Counted from the first letter of the stretch, positions 8,090 to 18,368 are shown. The stretch: DNA of 64,000 bases from Neobacillus thermocopriae (GCF_010975035.1 NZ_JAAIUV010000009.1:1-64000); one strand, 5' to 3'. Program-made: numbers and translations. Notes: generated by a model not told the origin, from the sequence alone.

Positions 8090-8408
8090 AGGTTTCTTCT
8101 TACTTGAACTACTATTATCATTGTCCATCATATTTATGATTTCATTGTATTTTATTCCACTTTGGATAAATCTAAAGGAACAATCAAAAAAGCTTGAGAT
8201 TGAAAATAAGCTTCGTCAGATTGTTTATGAACAGCTGCAAGCAAAAATCATGGATGATCAATTACCACAGAATTATAGGATAAATGAAAATGGTGTTGAA
8301 TTTTATGTATATTGGCGGGAGGCATCTGGCCTAATGGAGGTGTGTGTAAGAGTTGAGAATCATCCACCATATCCCGTTACGAAAGAAATATGCGGTTTAC
8401 TCGAATGA
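8073..8408 (+). CDS. comGE: ComGE, minor competence pseudopilin
   Basis: This 111-residue protein has the prepilin-like start NKG|FFLLELLLSLSIIFMIS, with Glu at position +5 and a hydrophobic helix. A single later cysteine pair (VCVRVE and EICGLLE) is near the C-terminus. It is identified by position between comGD and comGF as well as the pilin motif. It overlaps both neighbours. Confidence 0.83.
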   Translation: MLQSNKGFFLLELLLSLSIIFMISLYFIPLWINLKEQSKKLEIENKLRQIVYEQLQAKIMDDQLPQNYRINENGVEFYVYWREASGLMEVCVRVENHPPYPVTKEICGLLE

Positions 8409-8832
8409 AAAGGCTTTTACATTAATTGAAGTCCTTTATGCCCTCGCTATTTTTTCAATTATTATCTTTTTTATACAACCTGTATTGCAAATGATTCTAG
8501 ATCATCGAGATTCTGATGTTACCTTACAGAATATGGAGTGGCAGGTCTTTTGTGCACAATTGAAAAAAGAGATCCGCTTTGCAAGTCATGTAGAGGTTGT
8601 CTCTGGAAAGCTATTTTTAAAAAAGGATAATGAAACGGTCATATATGAGCAATATGGTTCAAATCTAAGAAGGAGAGTTAACTTTACTGGCCATGAAATC
8701 GTCCTTCAGAATGTGGACCAATATTCTTTTAGTCTCCAGAGAAATGCCGTGAAAGTGACAGTTAAGCATCTCAATGGAAAAGTCCAATCATTTATTGGTT
8801 ATTCTCTAATTAATAGGGATACATCCGCATGA
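8353..8832 (+). CDS. comGF: ComGF, minor competence pseudopilin
   Basis: This frame has a pilin-like N-terminus, NEKA|FTLIEVLYALAIFSIIIF, followed by a mainly beta-type body. The residue before the cleavage phenylalanine is Ala instead of the usual Gly. The only conventional start is TTG at 8353, about 55 bases inside comGE and without a clear RBS, so the exact start is uncertain. It is identified by operon position and length (up to 159 residues). It overlaps comGG by 4 bases. Confidence 0.82.
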   Translation: MRIIHHIPLRKKYAVYSNEKAFTLIEVLYALAIFSIIIFFIQPVLQMILDHRDSDVTLQNMEWQVFCAQLKKEIRFASHVEVVSGKLFLKKDNETVIYEQYGSNLRRRVNFTGHEIVLQNVDQYSFSLQRNAVKVTVKHLNGKVQSFIGYSLINRDTSA

Positions 8833-9209
8833 TAAACAATGAAAAGGGATTTACCTATCCAATCACATTATGCCTGCTCATCATATTTCTGCTGTTTTTT
8901 TCTATGCATACACAAAAATTGCTAACTGAAAGAAAAATGAGTGTAGAAACGGCATTAATTCTCCAACAGGAATATTATTTTCTGTCATCAGTAAAAAAGG
9001 TTGAAAATATGTATCAAAGCACGGGAACCATTCCGCCAAGTGGATCAATACCATTTCAGAAAGGAATCATGAAATATCAAACGGAACCACCTATGGAACA
9101 TTTACTAAAGGTAAACTTCACACTTTCACTTCAATCAGGTGAAACCCTCTTAGGCAAAGGGTATTTTGATATGAGGACAAAAAGATTAACAAGATGGACT
9201 GTATTTTAG
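8829..9209 (+). CDS. comGG: ComGG, competence pseudopilus protein
   Basis: This is the last pilin-like gene of the comG operon (126 residues). Its N-terminus, NEKGFTYPITLCLLIIFLLF, keeps the Gly-Phe junction and hydrophobic helix but lacks the Glu at +5, as is usual for ComGG. The start overlaps the comGF stop (ATGA type). No terminator follows directly; yqzE begins 63 bases downstream. Confidence 0.83.
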   Translation: MINNEKGFTYPITLCLLIIFLLFFSMHTQKLLTERKMSVETALILQQEYYFLSSVKKVENMYQSTGTIPPSGSIPFQKGIMKYQTEPPMEHLLKVNFTLSLQSGETLLGKGYFDMRTKRLTRWTVF

Positions 9210-9272
9210 TAACCGTTTAAAATTCACAGAAATGGGCATACTTGTTAATGTAAATTAAAGGCAGGTGTGTCT

Positions 9273-9455
9273 ATGAAAACAAACGATTATATTAAATACA
9301 TGACTCAAACTATTGTTAAATATGTGGATCAGCCAAAAGATGAACGCAGGCGGATTCGATTAGAGAAAAAACAGAGAAAAGCGTCATTTTGGTATCGTTG
9401 GTTTGGGATATTACCTTATATTCTCTATTCTGAAATTAAAAGAGGAAGAAAATAA
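9273..9455 (+). CDS. yqzE: YqzE family small protein
   Basis: This is a 60-residue very basic protein (KDERRRIRLEKKQRK) with a short aromatic stretch, FWYRWFGILPYILYSEIKR. It matches the YqzE family, which follows comGG in B. subtilis and has no established function. The ATG at 9273 has an AGGCAGG site upstream; a GTG two codons earlier is possible. A bidirectional terminator follows. Confidence 0.8.
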   Translation: MKTNDYIKYMTQTIVKYVDQPKDERRRIRLEKKQRKASFWYRWFGILPYILYSEIKRGRK

Positions 9456-9469
9456 GAATGAATGAGTGA

Positions 9470-9501
9470 ACCCGCAAGTTTACAAGACAGAACTTGCGGG
9501 T
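9470..9501. terminator. Bidirectional terminator between yqzE and yqhG
   Basis: Perfect 11-base arms ACCCGCAAGTT/AACTTGCGGGT flank a 10-base loop between two convergent genes. T-rich sequence follows on the plus strand (ATTCTTGTTT). Confidence 0.75.
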
Positions 9502-9509
9502 ATTCTTGT

Positions 9510-10304
9510 TTATATGGCTTTATCCGTTAAGTAAAAAAGGCCTCCATTAATAAATGAAATATGAATCTTTGGTTCATATTGCTCCTGTAATGCCTTTTTT
9601 TCTATTTCATAACTTTCTGCTGCTTCTTCATTGGCATCTTCATAAAAATGGTCTAAAAGTTTTAAATCGTTGTCCCATCGTTCTATTGCTTCGTCCGCCC
9701 ATGTGTGATCTTCACTATCGATAGCCGATTTTAAGTATCGTTCAATTCTCAGCATACCGCTTTTTGGTTTCACAAGCGGTGATAAGGTAAAAGAGTAATC
9801 AGGGATTTTTGGGGTTAAAGGTATATTTAATAGCTGATCATGAAAATTTTCTACCATTCTTCCGTTAATTAATTGAAGGCCAATGGATTTAAACACATCA
9901 CGCTTTCTGTCACATTGATAAGAGATTTTCACATTTATGCAAAGCCAGGGATATAAAGCAGTTTGTTGATTTCGGTTCTGATGATTTTCATAAAGCCGAA
10001 TATACCTGGCCAATTTTTTGGTTGATTCAAAAATTTGATGAAGCCGGGGAGAACCGAAATGAATGACTTCTCCTTTAATTTTTTCTGGTGCCATTTTTTG
10101 ATCGGTAATAAGGGTAAGTCTCATTGGATTAGGGATTCCCCCTGTTTTCTCTAAATAGTGCCAGTAAAAGGGACGATTCATTAATTCTTTATCCATTTCT
10201 ACTGTTAATTGGACAGTCATATAGCCGGGCTTATTATCAATGATAGGACATTCATTTGCACGAAAGTAGCTTAAAAGAAAGTTATGAATTTCCTGCTGCT
10301 GCAT
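9510..10304 (-). CDS. yqhG: YqhG family protein
   Basis: This 264-residue soluble protein begins MQQQEIHNFLLSYFRANECP and contains PGYMTVQLTVEMDKELMNRP. It fits the YqhG (DUF1817) family, which has no established biochemical function. The gene overlaps the 3' end of the helicase gene yqhH by about 23 bases, so the two are translated from one message, as in B. subtilis. The start at 10304 has GGAGGGTGAT upstream; three codons earlier another ATG exists. Confidence 0.85.
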   Translation of the reverse strand: MQQQEIHNFLLSYFRANECPIIDNKPGYMTVQLTVEMDKELMNRPFYWHYLEKTGGIPNPMRLTLITDQKMAPEKIKGEVIHFGSPRLHQIFESTKKLARYIRLYENHQNRNQQTALYPWLCINVKISYQCDRKRDVFKSIGLQLINGRMVENFHDQLLNIPLTPKIPDYSFTLSPLVKPKSGMLRIERYLKSAIDSEDHTWADEAIERWDNDLKLLDHFYEDANEEAAESYEIEKKALQEQYEPKIHISFINGGLFYLTDKAI

Positions 10305-11970
10305 GATTATCACCCTCCTTTAATTGTTGGGCAAATTCGATCATTGAAGAGAGGTTATCCATTTTAATTCGCATTTCTCCTTCAGAATGGGAATTGCTGA
10401 AGATATCTATTAAATGATCTTCAATATTGCCGAATTCTAATTTTGTTAATATATCATCTAACTCTCCAATCACTTTCTCAAATAATTCAATTTTCTCATA
10501 TAATAGTTTTAAAATATGTTCTTCTACTGTATTTTTGATGGCAAAATTATAGATCATAACATCTTTTTCTTGTCCTAAACGATGGATACGGCCAATTCGC
10601 TGTTCCAGCCTCATTGGATTCCAAGGCAAGTCGAAGTTGATGATATGATTGCAAAATTGCAAATTAATTCCCTCGCCTCCTGCTTCCGTTGCAATAAGGA
10701 CTTGTGCATGTTTCTGAAATAGTTCACGCATCCAATCTTTTTTTCCCCGCTTGAAACCACCGCGGAAGGGAACAGAGGTAATGCCGTTTTGTTTTAAAAA
10801 CCATTGAAGATAAAGTTGGGTTGCCCGATATTCAGTAAAAATAATGACCTTATCATTAATTTTTTGAATCAATTCAAGGGCTTTTTCCGCTTTAGAATTC
10901 CGTTTAACGGCTTCTACTTTTTTAATTAAGAAATCAATTTGATTTTGAAAGGATTGGGATGGATCCTCTTTTTTTTGTAGCATGTTTTTCAATGTATAAA
11001 AAACAGCCTCTCTACTTGAGCATGCTTCTCGCTGTAGTGTCATAACAGAGAAACTACTTGTTTGAAACCATTCCCCTATGTCCTTTAGTTGTGAAATAGA
11101 GTTGTAAAGATCCCATTCTTCATCCGAAAATTCAATCGGTATCGTTTCAACATGCCGCTTCGTCCATTTAATTCCCGTATCAGCCCTCCGATTCCGGATC
11201 ATCACCTTATTTACAAGTTCTTTTAAATGCTCATCATCATTTAAGGAACGTGAGTCTCGTTTGTATTTTTCATAAAACACGCTCTCACTCCCTAAATGTC
11301 CCGGTTTTAACAAAGATACGAGATTAAAGATTTCTTCAATTCGATTTTGAATGGGTGTAGCAGTAAGTAATAAACAAAATTTCTTTTTTAAATTTTGTAC
11401 AAATTCGTAGTTTTTTGTTTTATTATTTTTTAATTTATGGGCTTCATCGATAATAACAAGATCATAATTTTGCTTGTAAATAATATCTCGATGGGGATTC
11501 CGCTTCGCAGTGTCGATCGAAGAAACAATCACATCACATTGGTCCCATACATAGCTTTTTCTTTGGGTGACTGCAGGGATATAAAATTTATTGTTTAACT
11601 CTTGTGCCCACTGTGTGACTAAGGAAGCTGGAACAAGAATGAGTGCTTTCTTTACTAAACCGCGAATCATATATTCTTTTAATATTAAACCTGCTTCAAT
11701 TGTCTTACCGAGTCCAACTTCATCAGCAAGAATAGCTTTTCCGTTCATATTTTCAATCACTTGTTTAGCAGTTTCTAATTGATGAGGTAACGGGGTGAGA
11801 TTTGGTAAATAATTTGGTGCCTGTAAACCTTCAAATTCAGGTATGACCAAATGCTTTTCTACCATGATAGCGAGTTTAAATAATTCCCAATTTCCCCATG
11901 GACCGTCATGGTCTATTTTATGCAAAAAATCATCCTGCCAGGTGGAATCAAATTGAATTTCAATTGTCAT
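10282..11970 (-). CDS. yqhH: SNF2-family DEAD/DEAH helicase (YqhH-like)
   Basis: This 562-residue superfamily 2 ATPase has all core motifs: ADEVGLGKTIEAGLI (Walker A, near residue 81), ALILVPASLVTQW, IIDEAHKLKN (DEAH box), LLLTATPIQNR, and in the second domain ATEAGGEGINLQFCNHI and WNPMRLEQRIGRIHRLGQ. These mark an RapA/SNF2-type translocase that remodels protein-nucleic acid complexes; the target in Bacillus is unknown. GGAGCTG lies upstream of the ATG. It is divergent from the gcv operon. Confidence 0.9.
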   Translation of the reverse strand: MTIEIQFDSTWQDDFLHKIDHDGPWGNWELFKLAIMVEKHLVIPEFEGLQAPNYLPNLTPLPHQLETAKQVIENMNGKAILADEVGLGKTIEAGLILKEYMIRGLVKKALILVPASLVTQWAQELNNKFYIPAVTQRKSYVWDQCDVIVSSIDTAKRNPHRDIIYKQNYDLVIIDEAHKLKNNKTKNYEFVQNLKKKFCLLLTATPIQNRIEEIFNLVSLLKPGHLGSESVFYEKYKRDSRSLNDDEHLKELVNKVMIRNRRADTGIKWTKRHVETIPIEFSDEEWDLYNSISQLKDIGEWFQTSSFSVMTLQREACSSREAVFYTLKNMLQKKEDPSQSFQNQIDFLIKKVEAVKRNSKAEKALELIQKINDKVIIFTEYRATQLYLQWFLKQNGITSVPFRGGFKRGKKDWMRELFQKHAQVLIATEAGGEGINLQFCNHIINFDLPWNPMRLEQRIGRIHRLGQEKDVMIYNFAIKNTVEEHILKLLYEKIELFEKVIGELDDILTKLEFGNIEDHLIDIFSNSHSEGEMRIKMDNLSSMIEFAQQLKEGDNHAAAGNS

Positions 11971-12127
11971 TTTTTCAGCTCCTTTTCACCCAAAAATTAT
12001 TGCCCAATATAATGTTTTAATGGTAGGATGATAATAGTGAAAGTTTTAAATTTTTGAATAAGAAAATCTATATGTAACGTATAGTTAGTATGACCCAATT
12101 GGAAAATATTATAATAGCGAATGAAAA

Positions 12128-12290
12128 CAAGGGGAGAGACTACCTTTGTAGCGCCGAAGGAGCAAGCATCTGTTGTGAATCTCTCAGGCAAAAGAACTCT
12201 TGTTGGACGCAGCTCTGGAGAGTGCTGGTAAGTTAAGCAGCCACCAAAGGGGAAAGCCAATTAGGTAAACTTTCAGGTGAAAGGACAGAG
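12128..12290 (+). ncRNA. Tandem glycine riboswitch
   Basis: The first aptamer starts GGGGAGAGAC and contains GCGCCGAAGGAGCAAGC and GAATCTCTCAGGCAAAAG. The second contains GGACGCAGCTCTGGAGAG, GCCACCAAAGGGGAAAGCC and TTTCAGGTGAAAGGACAGAG. These are the conserved cores of the two cooperative glycine-binding domains. It lies in the leader of gcvT-gcvPA-gcvPB and in Bacillus turns the operon on when glycine is abundant. An open frame on the opposite strand here is an artefact of this structured RNA. Confidence 0.95.
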
Positions 12291-12329
12291 ACCTTCTATA
12301 TTGATAAAGGGGGTTTTCTGTCCTTTTTT
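12281..12329 (+). terminator. Expression-platform terminator of the glycine riboswitch
   Basis: AAGGACAG at the end of the second aptamer can pair with CTGTCCTT followed by T6. The same bases close the glycine-bound aptamer, so ligand binding would prevent the terminator, the ON-switch logic known for gcvT riboswitches. Confidence 0.8.
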
Positions 12330-12420
12330 GTGTTAATAGTTTCCCTTAAACAAATTGGGCTTACCTTGTACTTGAGACTTTATTTCAAATTTTGCTTATA
12401 GAACGAAGGGGGATTTTTAA

Positions 12421-13527
12421 ATGACTGAGTTAAAACGAACTCCGCTTTTTGAACTTTATAAGGAATATGGTGGAAAAACAATTGATTTTGGGGGATGGGA
12501 GCTTCCAGTTCAATTCTCAAGTATAAAAGAGGAGCATGAAGCCGTCCGTACAAAGGCTGGTTTATTCGATGTTTCCCATATGGGGGAGATTGAAGTCAAA
12601 GGTTCTGATAGCCTGGAATATTTACAAAAAATGATGACAAATGATATTTCAAAAATCAAAAATGGTGGCGCTCAATATACGGCTATGTGCTATGAAAACG
12701 GTGGTACGGTTGACGATCTTTTAGTCTACAAAATAGAAGATAATCATTACTTACTAGTCGTGAATGCGTCGAATATTGATAAGGATTATAAATGGCTTGA
12801 AAAGCATCTAGAAGGGGATGTAACTCTCGAAAATATATCAGAGAAAACAGCTCAGCTAGCTCTGCAGGGGCCACTTGCTGAAAAAGTGTTACAAAAACTT
12901 GCAGGCGAACAAGATTTAAGTCAAATCGGTTTCTTTAAATTTAAACAGGATGTAGTCTTAGCTGGCAAAAAAGTTCTCATTTCTAGAACTGGTTATACCG
13001 GTGAAGATGGTTTTGAAATTTATTGTGATGCTAAAGATGCCGAAGAATTATGGAGAGCAATTTTAGAGGCTGGAAAAGAAGAGGGTGTTGTTCCTTGTGG
13101 TTTAGGTGCACGAGATACCCTTCGTTTTGAAGCAAACTTAGCCTTATATGGACAAGAATTGACTCCGGAAATTTCACCGCTTGAGGCAGGGATAGGCTTT
13201 GCTGTCAAAATAAATAAAGAAGCCGATTTTATTGGTAAAGAAGCTTTAAAACAACAAAAAGAACAAGGTTTAACTAGAAAAATAGTAGGTATTGAGATGA
13301 TTGATCGAGGGATTCCACGTCATGGATATCCAGTGTTTAAAGGTGAGGCTCAAATTGGTGAAGTGACTACAGGTACCCAATCTCCAACATTAAAGAAAAA
13401 TGTGGGTCTTGCTCTTATTTCCGCGGAATATGCAGGGATTGATTCCGAGGTAGAGGTAGAAATTCGTGGAAAACGATTAAAGGCAAAAGTAGTTCCAACA
13501 CCTTTTTATAAAAGAGAAAAGAAATAG
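12421..13527 (+). CDS. gcvT: Aminomethyltransferase, T-protein of glycine cleavage
   Basis: This protein (368 residues) transfers the methylene group from the aminomethyl arm of GcvH to tetrahydrofolate, releasing ammonia. It has the GcvT fold signatures [15 protein letters not shown] near residue 47, [13 protein letters not shown] near 190 and [20 protein letters not shown] near 223, and it spans the full family length. It is preceded by GAAGGGGG and by the glycine riboswitch, and gcvPA begins 17 bases after its stop. Confidence 0.97.
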   Translation: MTELKRTPLFELYKEYGGKTIDFGGWELPVQFSSIKEEHEAVRTKAGLFDVSHMGEIEVKGSDSLEYLQKMMTNDISKIKNGGAQYTAMCYENGGTVDDLLVYKIEDNHYLLVVNASNIDKDYKWLEKHLEGDVTLENISEKTAQLALQGPLAEKVLQKLAGEQDLSQIGFFKFKQDVVLAGKKVLISRTGYTGEDGFEIYCDAKDAEELWRAILEAGKEEGVVPCGLGARDTLRFEANLALYGQELTPEISPLEAGIGFAVKINKEADFIGKEALKQQKEQGLTRKIVGIEMIDRGIPRHGYPVFKGEAQIGEVTTGTQSPTLKKNVGLALISAEYAGIDSEVEVEIRGKRLKAKVVPTPFYKREKK

Positions 13528-13544
13528 CTGAAAGGAGAATTGGT

Positions 13545-14891
13545 ATGCAACATCGCTACTTACCGATGACAGAACAAGATAAGAAAGCCATGCTTGAGAC
13601 AATTGGTGTTTCTAGTGTTGAAGAATTATTCAGCGATATTCCTGAAAAAGTTAGATTTAAAGGTGAGTATAAAATTAAGCCAGCAAAATCAGAGACAGCT
13701 CTAATGAAAGAGTTATTTCAGTTGGCAGGGAAAAATGCAGACTTAAAAACAAATATTTCTTTTTTAGGTGCGGGAGTATATGACCACTATATGCCGGTGA
13801 TTGTGGATCACGTGATATCAAGATCTGAGTTCTATACAGCATATACCCCATATCAGCCGGAAATTTCTCAAGGAGAACTGCAAGCCATTTTTGAATTCCA
13901 AACGATGATTTGTGAACTAACAGGAATGGATGTTGCAAACTCCTCTATGTATGACGGTGGAACCGCTCTTGCTGAGGCAGCAATGCTGAGTGCTGGTCAT
14001 ACAAAACGGAAAACGATACTGGTTTCAAATGCGGTTCATCCGGAGTCTCGTGAGGTTCTTAAAACATATGCAAAGGGCCAATATCTTGAAGTAATCGAAA
14101 TCCCAACAAAGGATGGAATTACAGATATAGAGGCATTAAAGGGTCTTATCAATAATGATGTAGCTGCTGTTATCGTCCAATATCCAAACTTTTTTGGCAG
14201 AATTGAACCTTTGAATGAATTTGAAGAGGTTATTCATGAAAATAAAGCGATGTTTGTTGTATCGAGTAACCCGTTATCTTTAGGAATTTTAACACCACCA
14301 GGAAAATTCGGTGCTGATATTGTTGTAGGGGATGCCCAACCGTTTGGAATCCCAACTGCTTTCGGTGGACCACACTGTGGTTATTTTGCCGTAACCAGTA
14401 AGTTAATGCGTAAAGTTCCAGGGCGTTTAGTTGGTCAAACAACAGATGATCAAGGCCGTCGTGGCTTCGTTTTAACCCTTCAGGCACGTGAACAGCATAT
14501 TCGCCGTGATAAAGCAACTTCAAATATTTGCTCTAACCAAGCATTGAATGCTCTAGCCGCTTCAGTTGCGATGACCGCTCTTGGGAAAAAGGGAGTACGT
14601 GAAATGGCTGCTGCTAATTTGCAGAAAGCTCATTATGCAAAAACAGAGCTTAAAAAAGCGGGCTTTACAATTGTATATGATGGTCACTCTTTTAATGAGT
14701 TTATAGTGAAATTAAATAAACCGGTTAAAGAGGTAAATGCACAGTTGCTACAAAAAGGAATCATTGGCGGTTATGATTTAGGTCGTGATTACCCTGAATT
14801 GTCCAATCACATGCTTCTTGCTGTTACAGAACAAAGAACAAAGGATGAAATCGATACTTTAGTGAAAGAATTGGGGGATTTGCATGCATAA
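13545..14891 (+). CDS. gcvPA: Glycine dehydrogenase (decarboxylating) subunit 1
   Basis: This is the N-terminal half of the P-protein as a separate 448-residue subunit, the arrangement of Bacillus and many other bacteria. Family blocks include [43 protein letters not shown] and [14 protein letters not shown]. With GcvPB it decarboxylates glycine and loads the aminomethyl group onto lipoyl-GcvH. GAAAGGAG lies upstream of the ATG. Its stop overlaps the gcvPB start. Confidence 0.97.
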   Translation: MQHRYLPMTEQDKKAMLETIGVSSVEELFSDIPEKVRFKGEYKIKPAKSETALMKELFQLAGKNADLKTNISFLGAGVYDHYMPVIVDHVISRSEFYTAYTPYQPEISQGELQAIFEFQTMICELTGMDVANSSMYDGGTALAEAAMLSAGHTKRKTILVSNAVHPESREVLKTYAKGQYLEVIEIPTKDGITDIEALKGLINNDVAAVIVQYPNFFGRIEPLNEFEEVIHENKAMFVVSSNPLSLGILTPPGKFGADIVVGDAQPFGIPTAFGGPHCGYFAVTSKLMRKVPGRLVGQTTDDQGRRGFVLTLQAREQHIRRDKATSNICSNQALNALAASVAMTALGKKGVREMAAANLQKAHYAKTELKKAGFTIVYDGHSFNEFIVKLNKPVKEVNAQLLQKGIIGGYDLGRDYPELSNHMLLAVTEQRTKDEIDTLVKELGDLHA

Positions 14892-16347
14892 CCAAGATCA
14901 GAAGCTGATTTTTGAAATAAGTACTCCAGGACGAGTCGGCTACAGTCTTCCTGAGATGGATGTTCCAGAGATAGATGTGAATTCTCTTCTACCAGAAGGA
15001 TATTTACGTGAGGAGGAGCCGATGCTCCCAGAGGTTTCCGAGTTAGATATTATGCGTCACTATACGGCTCTTTCAAGAAGAAATCACGGGGTCGATTCAG
15101 GATTTTATCCTCTTGGTTCTTGTACAATGAAATATAATCCAAAAATCAATGAAAATGTCGCCCGCTATAATGGATTTGCTCATATTCATCCACTTCAGGA
15201 TGAAAGTTCCGTTCAAGGGGCACTTGAGCTTTTATACGATCTTCAGCAACATTTAAAAGAGATTACTGGTATGGATGAAGTTACACTCCAGCCAGCAGCA
15301 GGAGCTCATGGGGAATGGACCGGTTTAATGATGATTCGCGCTTACCATGAAGCGAATGGTGATTTTAAACGTACAAAGGTTATTGTTCCTGACTCTGCAC
15401 ACGGAACAAACCCTGCTTCAGCTACAGTGGCAGGTTTAGAAACAATAACCGTTAAATCAAATGAAGATGGTCTTGTAGATTTAGAGGATTTAAGAAGAGT
15501 GGTTGGTGAAGACACAGCTGCACTAATGTTAACTAATCCGAATACACTTGGATTGTTTGAAGAACATATTGTGGAGATTGCTGAAATTATTCATGAAGCC
15601 GGCGGCAAGGTTTATTATGACGGTGCAAACCTAAACGCAGTGCTTTCTAAAGCAAGACCAGGAGATATGGGTTTTGATGTAGTGCATTTGAATCTTCATA
15701 AAACCTTTACTGGTCCTCACGGAGGAGGCGGTCCGGGTTCCGGCCCTGTTGGTGTAAAAGCTGATCTTATTCCATTCCTGCCAAAACCAGTTATCACTAA
15801 ACGTGGTGATGAATATGTGTTAGATTATGACCGTCCTCAATCTATCGGACGAGTGAAACCGTATTATGGAAACTTTGGAATTAATGTCCGTGCCTACACA
15901 TACATTCGTTCTATGGGGCCGGACGGTTTAAAAGCTGTCACAGAACATGCGGTGTTAAATGCAAACTACATGATGAGAAGGCTAGCTGAATATTATGATC
16001 TTCCATTTAATAAACATTGTAAACATGAATTTGTTTTAAGTGGAAAACGTCAGAAGAAGCTAGGGGTCCGTACGCTAGATATTGCCAAGCGCTTGCTTGA
16101 TTTTGGATTCCATCCGCCTACCATCTACTTCCCATTAAATGTCGAAGAATGTATTATGATTGAACCAACCGAAACAGAATCAAAAGAAACGCTTGATTCA
16201 TTTATTGATATTATGATCCAAATTGCGAAGGAAGCGGAAGAAAGTCCTGAAATCGTTCAAGAAGCCCCTCATACTACGGTCGTAGGCCGATTAGATGAAA
16301 CAACAGCTGCTCGAAAACCTATTTTGAAATATCAAATGGCTGAATAA
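14884..16347 (+). CDS. gcvPB: Glycine dehydrogenase (decarboxylating) subunit 2
   Basis: This 487-residue subunit carries the pyridoxal-phosphate site: the lysine in [18 protein letters not shown] near residue 274 forms the Schiff base. Other blocks are [14 protein letters not shown] and [11 protein letters not shown]. It starts within the last codons of gcvPA (8-base overlap), which gives equal synthesis of the two halves. A terminator follows the stop codon. Confidence 0.97.
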   Translation: MHNQDQKLIFEISTPGRVGYSLPEMDVPEIDVNSLLPEGYLREEEPMLPEVSELDIMRHYTALSRRNHGVDSGFYPLGSCTMKYNPKINENVARYNGFAHIHPLQDESSVQGALELLYDLQQHLKEITGMDEVTLQPAAGAHGEWTGLMMIRAYHEANGDFKRTKVIVPDSAHGTNPASATVAGLETITVKSNEDGLVDLEDLRRVVGEDTAALMLTNPNTLGLFEEHIVEIAEIIHEAGGKVYYDGANLNAVLSKARPGDMGFDVVHLNLHKTFTGPHGGGGPGSGPVGVKADLIPFLPKPVITKRGDEYVLDYDRPQSIGRVKPYYGNFGINVRAYTYIRSMGPDGLKAVTEHAVLNANYMMRRLAEYYDLPFNKHCKHEFVLSGKRQKKLGVRTLDIAKRLLDFGFHPPTIYFPLNVEECIMIEPTETESKETLDSFIDIMIQIAKEAEESPEIVQEAPHTTVVGRLDETTAARKPILKYQMAE

Positions 16348-16353
16348 AAAAAT

Positions 16354-16386
16354 GGGGATGATTCCTTGTTGAATCATCCCTTTTTA
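16354..16386 (+). terminator. Terminator of the gcv operon
   Basis: GGGATGATTC/GAATCATCCC with a 6-base loop is followed by T5. Confidence 0.85.
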
Positions 16387-16572
16387 GTAGAAGAACTACT
16401 AATTTTTTGGGGTTAAATAGAATAGAAAAGTAAATATTTACGTTCTGTCTAAATATGTTAAAAAAGATGATGAGAATAACTTCAAAAAAATCTACTGATT
16501 TGATGTAGACCTTTTTTGCAACGCTTTACTAAATTATTTTCAAAGTTAATAATATACTTCGTTATGTTATGA

Positions 16573-16608
16573 AAAAAAGGTTCCTCGACGTAATGGGAAC
16601 CTTTTTTG
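16573..16608 (-). terminator. Terminator after yqhL (symmetrical)
   Basis: AAAAAAAGGTTCC and GGGAACCTTTTTT pair around a short loop. On the minus strand the stem ends in a T-run just after the yqhL stop. Confidence 0.8.
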
Positions 16609-16611
16609 GCA

Positions 16612-16995
16612 TTATTTTTTAGTTTTGATCTTTCCTGTCCATTTTTTAAATCCGCCCTGAAGCTGAGTGAGGTCTTTATAGCCTTTTTTATATAAAAACT
16701 GAGCTGCACGAGCACTGCGCAAACCACTTTGGCAGTACAAATAAACCGGCTTATCAGGACGAATCTCCTTTAGTCGCATGCGGAGCTGTGACATTGGGAT
16801 ATTACGAGCTCCTAAAATGTGACCGCCCTCAAACTCGTTTGGTTCACGTACATCAATTAGCTGTGCTTTTCGGTAGCCTGCACGAAATTCTTCCTCCGTA
16901 ACCGTTTTTACAATTTTCTTTTGATAAAAATACGTAAAAATGGAATAGAGGATAATTACTCCTAAAATAATGAATAAAACATAAAGTGAATTCAA
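16612..16995 (-). CDS. yqhL: Membrane-anchored rhodanese-like protein (YqhL-like)
   Basis: This 127-residue protein has one N-terminal membrane helix (YVLFIILGVIILYSIFTYFY) and a single rhodanese domain with the active-site loop YCQSGLRSARA. The cysteine can carry a persulfide, so a sulfur-transfer role is likely; the partner is unknown. The start is a TTG at 16995, preceded by AGGAGCAAG. It occupies the YqhL position between gcvPB and lipM. It is convergent with the gcv operon, from which a terminator separates it. Confidence 0.88.
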   Translation of the reverse strand: MNSLYVLFIILGVIILYSIFTYFYQKKIVKTVTEEEFRAGYRKAQLIDVREPNEFEGGHILGARNIPMSQLRMRLKEIRPDKPVYLYCQSGLRSARAAQFLYKKGYKDLTQLQGGFKKWTGKIKTKK

Positions 16996-17177
16996 CTTCT
17001 TCTTGCTCCTTTCAAGCTTGGCTGCACTAGTAATTATTATATAAGTCCTTCACTTAAATATAAAGAAAAATAGACAAAATTCTGGGAAAAAATATACCAA
17101 AATCTTCTCATTTTGAAATTGTTTTTTAATTTGGTAGACTAAAAAACGGATTATATTTTTTTAAATGGGGTTTTGGA

Positions 17178-18014
17178 ATGAAAAAGGAAATTTGGCGTTT
17201 TATCGATTCCGGAAACAGCTCGCCATCTTTTAACATGGCATTGGACGAAGCGTTGCTTGATTGGCATAGTCAGGGGAGAATACCACCTGTGATTCGTTTT
17301 TATGGTTGGGACCCACCTACACTTTCAATCGGTTATTTTCAGAAGGTGGAAAAAGAAATTGATATGGATGCCGTTAAAGAGCATAAGCTTGGTTTTGTAA
17401 GAAGACCAACGGGAGGAAGAGGTGTTTTGCACGAACATGAGCTTACCTACAGTGTCATTGTTTCGGAAGAGCATCCAAAGATGCCTAAAACGGTAACAGA
17501 GGCTTATCGTGTTATTTCGGAAGGCATTTTAAAAGGTTTTCATCATTTAGGGCTTGAAGCTTATTTTGCGATTCCAAAAACATTAGAAGAGCGGGAATCA
17601 TTGAAAAATCCACGTTCTGCTGTATGTTTTGATGCCCCAAGTTGGTATGAGCTTGTGGTAGAGGGAAGAAAAGTTGCAGGTAGTGCACAAACTAGGCAAA
17701 AAGGAGTCATTCTTCAGCATGGTTCCATTCTCTTGGACTTAGATGAGGAAAAGTTGTTTAGTTTATTCAAATATCCAAATGAGAGGGTTAAGGAACGAAT
17801 GAAAAAGTCCTTTAAGGACAAAGCAGTTGCTATTAATGACATCAGTCCAAGTAGAATTACGCTTGAGGAAGCGAAAGATGCTTTTTATAAGGGCTTTGCT
17901 GAGGGATTAAATATCGAACTTGAACCATATCAATTATCAGATGAAGAACTGGAATATGTGAACCAAATAGCGAAGAATCGCTATGAAAATGACGAATGGA
18001 ATTTTAAAAGATAA
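17178..18014 (+). CDS. lipM: Octanoyl-[acyl-carrier protein]:GcvH octanoyltransferase LipM
   Basis: LipM moves octanoate from acyl carrier protein to GcvH, the first step of the Bacillus lipoate pathway. The 278-residue protein has the BPL/LPL fold signatures [18 protein letters not shown] near residue 75, the catalytic cysteine in [13 protein letters not shown] near 150, and the lysine in GRKVAGSAQ. Its location next to the glycine cleavage genes fits, since GcvH is both substrate and lipoate relay. GGGG lies upstream of the ATG and a terminator follows. Confidence 0.95.
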   Translation: MKKEIWRFIDSGNSSPSFNMALDEALLDWHSQGRIPPVIRFYGWDPPTLSIGYFQKVEKEIDMDAVKEHKLGFVRRPTGGRGVLHEHELTYSVIVSEEHPKMPKTVTEAYRVISEGILKGFHHLGLEAYFAIPKTLEERESLKNPRSAVCFDAPSWYELVVEGRKVAGSAQTRQKGVILQHGSILLDLDEEKLFSLFKYPNERVKERMKKSFKDKAVAINDISPSRITLEEAKDAFYKGFAEGLNIELEPYQLSDEELEYVNQIAKNRYENDEWNFKR

Positions 18015-18016
18015 AT

Positions 18017-18066
18017 AAAAGCGGCTGCCCCCGTTATCGTTTTACCAAGTGGTGGCCGCTTTTTCG
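18017..18066 (+). terminator. Terminator after lipM
   Basis: AAAAGCGGC and GCCGCTTTTT pair across a loop of about 25 bases that contains further CC/GG pairing. T5 follows. Confidence 0.8.
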
Positions 18067-18202
18067 TTTTTTTCATTTTTAAAATCAAGGTGCGAAATTT
18101 GTTAAAATTACTCAGTTTTAATGAAAAAATCGTTCTTTACTATGCCATTCTTTAAAATCTAGTATTTTTTAAGTTTGACAAAATCAGTGTTTTTTGTCTT
18201 AG

Positions 18203-18251
18203 ATACAATATATAGGGGTACATAATACATTTTGTGTACTATATATTGATT
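18203..18251 (+). promoter_or_regulatory. Pair of NrdR boxes upstream of nrdJ
   Basis: Two 16-base sites, ATACAATATATAGGGG (18203-18218) and GTACTATATATTGATT (18236-18251), match the core of the NrdR consensus acaCwAtATaTwGtgt, including CaATATATaG and CTATATATTG. Their centres are 33 bases apart, about three helical turns, the spacing NrdR pairs usually show. NrdR is the ATP/dATP-sensing repressor of ribonucleotide reductase genes. I see nothing else in the 354-base gap between lipM and nrdJ except a TTGACA at 18175 that lacks a well-spaced -10. Confidence 0.8.
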
Positions 18252-18368
18252 TTTTAGTTGCTTTTTATTGTTTCTGTATGTTAATTTAGTTTTATTAACT
18301 AACAAGAACTAGAATAGCTTACTAGAAGGAATATAGCTATAGAATTTATTGATAAAGGAGTTGTATTC

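Noticed and set aside
11997..12260. Minus-strand open frame of 87 codons
   Set aside because: It is antisense to the tandem glycine riboswitch.
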